Below, in pieces: positions 9,901 to 18,500 of a stretch of DNA of 64,000 nucleotides; within the stretch, counting starts at the first letter, position 1; every line of letters begins with the position of its first letter. The stretch lies in NCBI RefSeq assembly GCF_900112595.1, contig NZ_FOMI01000002.1, forward strand, positions 78,690 to 142,689, in the 5' to 3' direction. Origin of the DNA: Algibacter pectinivorans (GTDB lineage: Bacteria > Bacteroidota > Bacteroidia > Flavobacteriales > Flavobacteriaceae). A program made the position numbers and the translations under genes. The notes under the pieces were generated by a model that was given only the letters and a program-made list of their open reading frames with translations, made no database searches and had not been told where the DNA came from.

Positions 9901-10375
9901 CCATGTATTTTGGTTCGTAGGTTATATATGGGTCTTCCATATCTACCCAATAGCCCATTTTTTGGGTTAGGTCGTTCCAAACATCTGTATAGCGCATAAC
10001 GGCTTTACGGCAGGCTGCATTATAATCTTCAACCGAAATGGTTTTACCAATATCTTCTTTGGTAATTCCTAATTCTTTTTCTACACCTAATTCTATTGGT
10101 AAACCATGTGTATCCCAACCAGCTTTACGCTTAACTTGGTAGCCTTTCATGGTTTTATAACGCGGAAAAATATCTTTAATAGCACGCGCTAAAACATGGT
10201 GTACTCCAGGAAGTCCATTTGCAGAAGGCGGTCCTTCAAAAAACACAAATGATTCTTTACCTTCTCTTGTAGATACACTTTTTTCAAAAATGTTTTTTTC
10301 TTGCCAATATTGTAGTATATCGTTTGCTACATTTGGTAAGTCAAGTCCTTTGTATTCAGGAAATTTAGCGCTCAT
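6971..10375 (-). CDS. ileS: Isoleucyl-tRNA synthetase
   Basis: This 1134-residue class I synthetase charges tRNA-Ile. Visible features are the HIGH-equivalent GPPSANGLPGVHH (about residues 48-60), the long CP1 editing insertion with GTGIVHTAPTFGADD, the class-conserved GVDQTRGWFYTLH, the KMSKR loop (GQKMSKRLGN, about 683-692), a tRNA anticodon-binding helical domain and a C-terminal extension. It is longer than the roughly 940-residue proteobacterial enzyme, as in the long IleRS type that also occurs in eukaryotes. That type is often associated with mupirocin tolerance, but this cannot be decided from sequence. It heads a unit with the DksA-like gene. Confidence 0.97.
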   Translation of the reverse strand: MSAKFPEYKGLDLPNVANDILQYWQEKNIFEKSVSTREGKESFVFFEGPPSANGLPGVHHVLARAIKDIFPRYKTMKGYQVKRKAGWDTHGLPIELGVEKELGITKEDIGKTISVEDYNAACRKAVMRYTDVWNDLTQKMGYWVDMEDPYITYEPKYMESVWWLLKEIYSKKLMYKGYTIQPYSPKAGTGLSSHEVNQPGAYKDVTDTTIVAQFKALQDTLPDFLQNEGDIHFIAWTTTPWTLPSNTALTVGPKIDYVLVETYNQYTFKPMNVILAKALVNKQFDGKFKRVEDKPALLEYKDGDKKIPYFVVKEFKGKDLIGIKYEQLLPYALPNDNPQDAFRVISGDFVTTEDGTGIVHTAPTFGADDALVAKQATPEVPPMLVKDENDNLVPLVDLQGRFRPEMKEFGGKYVKNEYYNEGEAPERSIDVEIAIKLKEENKAFKVEKYKHNYPHCWRTDKPILYYPLDSWFIKITDVKGRMHELNTGINWKPKSTGTGRFGNWLANANDWNLSRSRYWGIPLPIWRTEDGKEEICIGSVEELKAEMKKSVAMGFIPLDIFADFEVGNNSEENYAKIDLHKNIVDEVVLVSPSGQKMFRESDLIDVWFDSGSMPYAQWHYPFENKDLIDKGTTFPADFIAEGVDQTRGWFYTLHAIGTMVFDSVAYKNVVSNGLVLDKNGQKMSKRLGNAVDPFETLGTYGADATRWYMISNANPWDNLKFDLEGIEEVKRKFFGTLYNTYSFFQLYANLDNFTYSEADIPLNERPEIDRWILSELHTLIQKVDAFYADYEPTRAARAISDFTQDYVSNWFVRLSRRRFWKGDYQKDKISAYQTLYTCMETIAKLSAPIAPFFMDRLYLDLNAATKKEDFESVHLANFPVFDESYVDKSLENKMESAQIISSLVLSLRAKEKIKVRQPLQKIMIPISSESQKNEILAVADLIKSEVNVKEIEVLEDASDILVKQIKPNFKVLGPRFGKDMKAVAQLVNNFTQTDIKNIEQNGILDVEINGKSVTLERTDVEITSQDIEGWLVANEGALTVALDVTISEDLKQEGIARELINRIQNLRKDSGFEVTDKIDVTLQKDEHIVNAIEANLTYIKTETLTNNLEFTDILKDGIEIAFDEVNTKLFIQKH

Positions 10376-10441
10376 TTTTTCTTAATTCTTATAAGTTCGC
10401 GAATTTAATGAATTATACCAATTTAACTATAATTTAAAAAC

Positions 10442-10472
10442 AAAAAAAAGACCACGCGCTAACGTAGTCTTT
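10442..10472 (-). terminator. Intrinsic terminator after the 1531-aa adhesin gene
   Basis: On the minus strand AAAGACTACG, loop TTAGCG, CGTGGTCTTT (one mismatch) is followed by a run of T. It lies 26 bases beyond the stop of the LamG protein gene and isolates ileS from that block. Confidence 0.75.
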
Positions 10473-10497
10473 AAATTCGTTTTGTTTTTGCAGTATG

Positions 10498-13400
10498 TTA
10501 TTTAACAATTATCTTTTTAGATAACACCTCGTTAGTATCTGTACGTAGGTAAACCACATAAGCACCTATTGCCATATTACTAAATTGTAATCCGTTTTCT
10601 AAACGCGCTCTTTCCACATTATGTAACTCTAAAACAACTTGTCCTCTCATGTTTACAAGAGACAGTTTACTAATATCGGCATGCAGCTTTTTAATAAAAA
10701 ATGTGTTTGTTGCATTCTGATAATACATGTAATTTTCTGAAACAACAGATTCTTCTGTACTTAACGTTTCTTGCTCGCTTTGAAATACAATTTGAAATCT
10801 TTTATTAAATACGCCTTGGCCGGCATTAAACTCATAGCTTTCATTTTTAGTTAAATCGAAATACGTACCCGTTTGGTTATCTTTTAAATATATAGATTGA
10901 TTTTCGTCTATATTTTCTAATACGTTTAGCTTTATTTCGAAGGTATTATCTCCAGACGATTTAAAGTTTAATGGCACAACTTTTGTAGCTGTTAAAGCAC
11001 TGTAAGCTTGAATAACCATATCCTTATCTTCAAAACTTAATAATAAATCGTTATTGGTTTCTATGGCATTTTCTGCATCGTAACCATAATCGAAGCCATC
11101 ACTTGTTACATCGCTAAATCCTAATAATAATTCACGATGCGTTTCTGGACCTGTAATAGAATTTAGTTGTAAACTTATTTTTTGAAACTGTGGTTCTGTA
11201 GTTACTTCTTCAGCATCGGTGGTGCCGGTTCTCTTTTTGGTTCCTTTAAAAAATACCGAACCGGAATTATAAGTACCATCGGCATCAGATTCTTTTACAA
11301 ATACACGCTGGCTGTTATTAAATTCTACTTGGCCATCTGCCTTAATTTTAACCATAAATCCTTGACCCACAGGAATCGTTTTAGTTGGTTTTTTTGTGCC
11401 GCTTGGACTACCTCCAAATATGAGTCCTAAAACACCATGAAATTGAAATGCTTTTGCAGAGCCTAGCTTATTTACCGTGGCATAACCACCGTCGTACTCG
11501 CTTAAATTATGTGAAGTACCATCCCATTGTTGCCATAATAATATAGAACCCGATATTACACTAGAATTATCATCGATAAACCTACCTACATCTATAGCCG
11601 ATGGATACGGGTTACCGACTAAAGATTGTGTTTTACTAAGTAAGGATGATAATAAACCGCCTTTTTTATCGACATTAATTAGAACCGTACCATTGTTTGG
11701 TTTACCCTCAAAAATATAAGCTTGCTCGGTATCTGCGGTACCTGTACCTTTTTGCGTATAACCTACACCAGGAGCAATAGCCTTTGACGAGCTTATTTTT
11801 TTCCAGTCGTAATAGGTTTGCCCACTCATGTAAGTGTATAACCAATAGGTACTAATAGAACTACTTCCGGTATAACCATTGGTAAACATAAAATTACTAC
11901 CAGAACCATCTTTAAGCATATCTACGCTAAAAGAACTATTGTTTGTATTATGGCTAGACCCGTTGTTGTTAGACAAGGTTGTAGCGCGTAACTCACCCAC
12001 TGGTGAGCACCAGTAATTGTACCAATACGGACTTGAATTCCCTTCTTGACGACGTAATATTTTACCCGTTGAAGAGGTTACTAAATCGCTGTTTTCTGTT
12101 TGTAATAATTGAGAATCACCTTCTAAATCTAATGTGCCATTTAACTCAAAATACCAACTATTATTTACCTCATGGTCTCCATTAACGGTTAGTTTTTTTC
12201 CACTATCGATAATTAAACCTTGTGTTTTTAAACTCGCATTAATTGATACATCATGGCTCACTTTTACTATAGAATAGCCAGAGTTAGTAAGGGCATCCAA
12301 ATTCCAAACTGCGCCATGTAACAAATTACCTGTTGTTGCCAAATCTCCATCTCCAGAGGTTTGATACGGCATTGGTGCCGTTTGTGCTTGTACAGTTGTA
12401 ATATTATGGAGTGCCGCGTCATAATTATTACTTGAATAATCAATTGTTTTTGAGTTTATAATTTCAGTCATTGGATAGTAAGCTTGCAATTTACTCCACG
12501 CAACGCTTGTGCCTGAAGTCAAATCTACCACTTTTTTAGGAACAACCTTTCCTATTACATCACTTCCGTTTTGTTCTATTTCCTGATAAATCATTTGTTG
12601 TAACTGATTCTCGGTCAGTGCTACATCAAATACCCTTACTTCGTCAATAGCTCCTTTAAAATAATTATTATCGGAAGCTGAACTTTTACCAATTGTAAGT
12701 TTATCTAAGGAACTACTAATTGATCCTTTTAAAGAAATGTGACTAGTCGATTTTATTAAAGCTCCATTCAAATAAAGCTTTAAATTATTAAATGGCAAAC
12801 TAGAATCAAAGACCACTGCTATATGGTACCATTTATTTCTTTGTAACTTATCTGACATATTGGAGTCCAAATAGCCATTATTTACATTAGTACTTAACTC
12901 CATACCTCCATCAACATCCAACATAAACTCTCCTTGATTAACAAGTACCCCATAATTAGTAAAAGTATCATCAAGTTTTATCCATAACATGGTAGTCATT
13001 TTTGATAAACCACTAAAATTAAAATCACTATCAACATAATCATCAACGCCATCAAAATCAATAGTTGCTGAGTGTGGCGGATTAATATTAAATATATCTC
13101 TATAATCTAAATCGCCACCTAAAGCAGTATCCGAGTCTGCATCGCCAAATGCACTAACAAGATCTGCTATATCTCCCAAAGTAACTTCATCATTAACATC
13201 TAGATAACCAACAATGGCATCAAAAACATCATTTAAACCATCGGTATCTACATCATTAGCTCCTAATGTATTGGCTTGACCGTTTTCTTCAATATCTGGT
13301 ATACCATCGTTATCGGTATCACTATCTAGATAATCAAATACGCCATCACCATCGGTGTCCTCTAGAGTAGCTAAATCTGTACCGCCCATAGCCGTTTCGT

Positions 13401-15093
13401 AGGCATCATCTAAACCATTATTATTAGCATCTGTAATAGAGGCACTACTATTACTTGGAGGAATATAGCCCACTGTAGGTTGAGCTTCTATATTATCTGG
13501 AATACCATCATCATCCGAATCAATATCTAAATGATTTGGAAAACCATCGTTATCTGTATCTATAGATTCGCAGTATGAGAAGTCGTAAATTTGTATTGTA
13601 GCATTGCTATTACTCCCATCATTTTTTGCTATGGTAATAGTTAACTCATCTATTGCGCCTTGCACTAAAACTTGCACACTATTAGCTGGTGCATTACCAT
13701 TAGCTCCGTTTACATCGTAAACTGTTTGCCCAGAAACTATACCATTGCTTAAATTAATATCTGATATGGTAATTGGAACATTTACGCCTCCCTTATTAGC
13801 CAATAAATCTGCAATGTCTTCATTATCAAAACCGGCCAATTTAAATGATAAATTATAAATAGGTTTAGATGCACTAAAGGTATAAACAGCGACATCTCCA
13901 TTTGAAAAATCTGAATTTTGTACCTGTGTATTAATAAAAGCTCCAGAAACACCCGAAACCGTAGCTGAATTTACCCCAGTTCCCCATAAGGCTGAGCCTA
14001 ATAATTCATATTTAAAATTTATATCTATATCACCATGAGGAAACACGCCATTTATAATCCCTGGGTTAGAAGAATTATCATTAAACGTTTGCCCTAAAGC
14101 TATAAATCCAGAAGAACAATTTAGTTCATCCACATCTAAAATACCATCGTTATCATCGTCTAAATCGCATGTATCACTTAAGGTATCGTTATCAGAATCT
14201 AAATAACCAGAAACCAAAGCATTACACGAATCGATTTGGCAATCAAAACTATATGCAAAGGAATCAAAACCATGAGGCTCATGAGAATCTATTAGTAGAC
14301 CTCCTGAGACTATTATATGTTTTACACTTACTTGACTTACAGGAATATCACTTATAAAACCAATAGTGTTTTCTATATTTTGACCGCCAACTATTGTTGC
14401 CTTTAAATTATGATCTGCATCATATAGCTTTATATTTCCTGTAAGATCATCTCCTAAAAACGGCCCATTAAAATACGCTATTAAACGGCCATCTGCATAA
14501 ATTTCGTAGTTTGATTCTGATCCGTTTCCAATAGTATCAAAAATATCGATTAAATCGAAACTAAAGGAAATCACAGGAGTTGTAAAGTTAATATTCATGG
14601 TGTAAAAATCGCCCGTTAAGGCACCCGTTTCGGGGTATATATAAACACCTTGCCCCGCATTACCAGATATAAATCCACCAGAGGTTGTTGCTCTAAATTG
14701 AGCTATTTTTGAAGATGATGTTCTACGATAATAGTTATCAATAAAATCTAGAGTACCGTTTGCAAATGTACCAATACTAGTATTTGCAGAACCTGGTGTA
14801 GAAGAGCTTGAAGGAAAAACAAAATCGTTTGTTCCATTCAACACAGTTAGGGTTTGTCCGTTTTTAAAAACTTCTGACTGAAAACCAGATTCTTGATAAC
14901 CTAATCCATTTGTATTATTGGCAATTGAAAAGATTTTAAACCCTTCTCTAATCCAACTTACGGCGTCTGCTTGAGGTAATGCCGCTCCAGATACAGGAGG
15001 ACAATTAACCAATTCTTGTGCCTTTAAAAACTGTAGGTTTAACACAAACATTAGTACAAAAAATGTAACGCCTAATTTTATTTTTATATTCAT
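10498..15093 (-). CDS. Giant secreted LamG / type-3-repeat protein with T9SS tail (paralogue 1)
   Basis: A 1531-residue predicted surface protein of unknown ligand. A signal peptide (about 1-26, ends FLKAQ) precedes a unique N-terminal region. Acidic calcium-binding repeats of the thrombospondin type-3 kind (DLDDDNDGILDVDE, DSDDDGIPDN) lie at about 298-320 and 510-670. A LamG/concanavalin-like domain (IDFDGVDDYVDS) spans about 675-850. A long module follows with RRQEGNSSPYWYNYW, GVGYTQKGTGT and GNPYPSAIDVGRF. The type A T9SS sorting tail (LSLVNMRGQVVLEL, ending SKKIIVK) occupies about the last 75 residues. Secretion through T9SS and attachment to the cell surface are inferred from the tail. 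Two paralogues lie directly upstream. A role in adhesion, gliding or glycan binding is plausible but not shown. Confidence 0.85.
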   Translation of the reverse strand: MNIKIKLGVTFFVLMFVLNLQFLKAQELVNCPPVSGAALPQADAVSWIREGFKIFSIANNTNGLGYQESGFQSEVFKNGQTLTVLNGTNDFVFPSSSSTPGSANTSIGTFANGTLDFIDNYYRRTSSSKIAQFRATTSGGFISGNAGQGVYIYPETGALTGDFYTMNINFTTPVISFSFDLIDIFDTIGNGSESNYEIYADGRLIAYFNGPFLGDDLTGNIKLYDADHNLKATIVGGQNIENTIGFISDIPVSQVSVKHIIVSGGLLIDSHEPHGFDSFAYSFDCQIDSCNALVSGYLDSDNDTLSDTCDLDDDNDGILDVDELNCSSGFIALGQTFNDNSSNPGIINGVFPHGDIDINFKYELLGSALWGTGVNSATVSGVSGAFINTQVQNSDFSNGDVAVYTFSASKPIYNLSFKLAGFDNEDIADLLANKGGVNVPITISDINLSNGIVSGQTVYDVNGANGNAPANSVQVLVQGAIDELTITIAKNDGSNSNATIQIYDFSYCESIDTDNDGFPNHLDIDSDDDGIPDNIEAQPTVGYIPPSNSSASITDANNNGLDDAYETAMGGTDLATLEDTDGDGVFDYLDSDTDNDGIPDIEENGQANTLGANDVDTDGLNDVFDAIVGYLDVNDEVTLGDIADLVSAFGDADSDTALGGDLDYRDIFNINPPHSATIDFDGVDDYVDSDFNFSGLSKMTTMLWIKLDDTFTNYGVLVNQGEFMLDVDGGMELSTNVNNGYLDSNMSDKLQRNKWYHIAVVFDSSLPFNNLKLYLNGALIKSTSHISLKGSISSSLDKLTIGKSSASDNNYFKGAIDEVRVFDVALTENQLQQMIYQEIEQNGSDVIGKVVPKKVVDLTSGTSVAWSKLQAYYPMTEIINSKTIDYSSNNYDAALHNITTVQAQTAPMPYQTSGDGDLATTGNLLHGAVWNLDALTNSGYSIVKVSHDVSINASLKTQGLIIDSGKKLTVNGDHEVNNSWYFELNGTLDLEGDSQLLQTENSDLVTSSTGKILRRQEGNSSPYWYNYWCSPVGELRATTLSNNNGSSHNTNNSSFSVDMLKDGSGSNFMFTNGYTGSSSISTYWLYTYMSGQTYYDWKKISSSKAIAPGVGYTQKGTGTADTEQAYIFEGKPNNGTVLINVDKKGGLLSSLLSKTQSLVGNPYPSAIDVGRFIDDNSSVISGSILLWQQWDGTSHNLSEYDGGYATVNKLGSAKAFQFHGVLGLIFGGSPSGTKKPTKTIPVGQGFMVKIKADGQVEFNNSQRVFVKESDADGTYNSGSVFFKGTKKRTGTTDAEEVTTEPQFQKISLQLNSITGPETHRELLLGFSDVTSDGFDYGYDAENAIETNNDLLLSFEDKDMVIQAYSALTATKVVPLNFKSSGDNTFEIKLNVLENIDENQSIYLKDNQTGTYFDLTKNESYEFNAGQGVFNKRFQIVFQSEQETLSTEESVVSENYMYYQNATNTFFIKKLHADISKLSLVNMRGQVVLELHNVERARLENGLQFSNMAIGAYVVYLRTDTNEVLSKKIIVK

Positions 15094-15502
15094 AACAAAA
15101 CATTTAATAGCTTGGGGCTATGTTTATTATGTACTAAAACAAAAAATTAGTAAAATGGATTAAATAAATAATATCTTGAGGGAAGATAAATTAATTAAAA
15201 GCAAATAGCACTGATAGTTAATTACTGTGTAAAAGTAAAATTTATTCAATTTTTTAGATAAAAATTTAACTGTTTTGCGATTAAATATTAGAAAAAACTG
15301 CTAAAACGCATCGATAAAAAATGAAATACATAAAAACAGGATTAACTGCTTTAGTATAACAGTATACCTACCCACTAAAACGGCTTACTAAAACTAAAAT
15401 CCAATAAAAGACAAATGTTTTATTTAACAATATGTATTTTTGACTTAACAAGTTAATCAAAAAAGATAATCAACGCAGCTTTTTTTTGGTAGTTTAAAGC
15501 AC
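15094..15502. other. 409-base intergenic region with a 13-base motif shared with 26757-26769
   Basis: This region separates paralogues 1 and 2. No ORF of note, tRNA or strong hairpin was seen. It contains TCTTGAGGGAAGA at 15174-15186 (minus strand TCTTCCCTCAAGA), which recurs exactly upstream of paralogue 3. The promoter and long 5' leader of paralogue 1 probably lie here, because the gap is much larger than the 91 bases between paralogues 3 and 2. Confidence 0.5.
15174..15186 (-). promoter_or_regulatory. Shared 13-base upstream motif, copy 1
   Basis: TCTTCCCTCAAGA on the minus strand, 80 bases before the paralogue 1 start, with complementary TCTT/AAGA ends. It is identical to the copy at 26757. 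A T-rich stretch with TATTTGC lies about 14 bases upstream on the minus strand, so the motif may mark the start of the leader. Function unknown. Confidence 0.35.
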
Positions 15503-18500
15503 TTATCTTACTATTATTTTCTTTACCAACGTGTTGTTAGAATTGGTTCTCATATAAACAATATAGGCTCCTGTAGAAACGTTACTAAATTGCACTCCAC
15601 TTTCTAAAATATCTATAGTTAAATCCGTCATTTCAAGCACCACTTGACCTCTCATATTTACTAAAGATAGTTTACTAACTGGACTTTCTAGCTTTTTAAC
15701 AAACAGTGTATTGGTAGAGTTCTTATAGAATATATTGTTTTCAACAAACATTGAATGTTTGATACTTAACACTTCAGATTCATTTTGGAAAACTATTTTA
15801 AAGCGTTCATTAAATATGCCTTGCTTTGAAGAAAACGTGTATGGCTTAAAAGTACTTAAATTAAAATAAGCACCCGTTAATTTATCATGAATATATATAT
15901 TTTGAGTCTCTAAAATGTTTTCTGTTTCAGAAACTCTAATTTCAAAATCATGTGGCCCTGAAGAACTAAAGTTTAATGGCACTATTTTATCTACTGTTAT
16001 TGGTCCATAAGCTTGAATATTCATTGGCTCACCATTTAACTCTAAATTCAAATCATTATTTTTGGGGTTTGCGTTTTTTGCGTCATAGCCATAATCATAA
16101 TTATCAGTTGTAAAATCACTAAACCCCAATAATAATTCACGCTTTGTGTTTGGTCCAGATAAGGATTTAAACTCTAATCTAATTTTCTGCATGGTTACCT
16201 CTTTATCTTCGCCATTCTTAACTTTAACAAGTTCAGATTTTGTAAATAACGAACCTTGGTCATACGGACCCGTATTTGAGTAACTAGTTTCTTTTATAAA
16301 CACACGTTGATTATTATTAAACTCTACGGTACCATCAAATGGTAAAACACCATTGTTTTCAATTTCCGCCATAAAACCTTGACCTACTGGCATGTATCTG
16401 GTTGGCATTTTAGTTCCTTCTAACCCTCCCGTATCATTTCCTTCTATTCCAATAAATTGGGAAGCTCTTATTGTTCCAGTTTTGTTTACTTGAGCATACC
16501 CACCATTATAATCTTTAAGTATATGTGATGCGCCACTCCATTGTTGCCAAAGCTCTACATAGCCATTTATAACCCCTTCATTATCATCAATAAATTTATG
16601 TATATCTAAAGCTGATGGGTACGGATTAGCTAGTAAATACGCTGTTTTTGTTACATTTTGAATAGATCCTGTCCCTCCTAAGTCGGCTACATTTACTACA
16701 ATAGTTCCGTTATTAGGTTTACCGTCAAAAATATACTGTTGCTCTACATCCCCAGATCCTGTTCCTTTTTGGGTATAGCCAACTCCTGGATATATTGCTG
16801 CCGAAGTATTAAACTTTTCCCAGTCCCAATAGGTAATACCGTTTTTAAAAGTATACAACCAATAACTGCTAATACTTTCATTACCTGAATAGTTAGATGT
16901 AAAACTCATTGCTGTACCAGTTTCGTCCTTTAGCATATTTAAACTAAATGGAGTGTTGTTTGGATTATTACTTGTTGTATTATTATCAATTAAAGCAGTA
17001 GACATTGGTACTCCTACTGGTGAACCCCAGTAATTATACCAAAATGGATTACTTGTTCCCTCTTGCCGGCGAAGAATATTACCATTTGTATTGGTAACTA
17101 GATCGCTATATTGGGTTTGTATTAATTGAGAATCGTTTAACAAATCTAAAGTACCATTTAACTCAAAATACCACGAGTTTTCTACTTGGTTGTTGCCATT
17201 AATTGTTAACGTTTTATCGTTATCAATTATTAATCCTAAAGTTTTTACCTCATGACTTGCAGTTATATCATGTTTTACTTCTACAATGCTCCAATCTTTA
17301 TTGGTTGCAGCATTTTTTATATCCCACACATCTCCATGCAACCAAGTATTTTGGTTTAACCAATCCCCATCATTTAATGTTATATAAGGCATTGGGGCTG
17401 TTTGATCTTGAATAGTTGTAATGTTATGTAGGGTGACGTCATTACCAAAACTAGAATAATCTGTAGTTATATCATTTACAATATCGACCATTGGAAAGTA
17501 TGCTTTTAGGTTAGACCACGACACTTTTTGGGCGGTTGCTAAATCTTGGATATCTTTTGGAATAACACTTCCTCTTAAATACCCTGAGTTATTTTCTATT
17601 TCTTGATATACCATTTGTTGAATTTGATGATCGCTTAAAGCATAATCAAAAATCCTAACTTCATCAATATTACCATTAAAATGCCCTGAGCCAGCTACAC
17701 TAGTATTTGTTGGATATCTACCTATGGTAAACTCCCTTGTAGCATATATATGAGCAGAACCATTAAAATTTTTAGTAATTAATTCTGAGTTTAGTTGTGT
17801 ATTGGCTTCACTACCTACTAATTCGCCGTTAAGGTAAAGTTTAACGGTTTGGTCTGCAGAATTAAAAACTCCTGTAACATGATACCATAAATCATTTTCA
17901 AGCTTAATATTTAACAATGGGTCTGGCTGTACTTGTATATTATTATCAGGAAAATTATCACTAGCTGTTACTTGGTCTTGTGTTATTACACAAAATGCAG
18001 GTGTTCTTCCATTAGTAATAAACAGTCTCATGCTTTCTTGTCCTGCAATACTGTATAAGTTTGGTAAATTACCTGTTGAGGTATGCTCAATTTTAATCCA
18101 TGCCATTATAGTACCTGCTGTCCAATCAGTTATAAAGGGTGTAGAATCTAAGTAATCGTCTACCCCATCAAAATCTATAGCTCCATTAGCAAAATAAACA
18201 TCTAATAAATCCCTATAATCTAAGTCGCCACCTAATGCTAAATCCCCATCTGTATCTGGTAAAACTAATACATTTGTTGGGTCTTCTATATCTTCATTTA
18301 CATCCCACAGGACATCATTAACACTTGTTGTTTCAAAAGAGTTATCTAAACCATCACTATCATTATCTACAAAAGTCATAATAGGCCCAGACATACCGTT
18401 CTCATTAATATCCAAAACACCATCTCCATCGGTATCTAAATCTAAATAATCTGGTATGCCATCTGAATCTGTATCTTCAAGGCTTACCAAGCCAGAACCG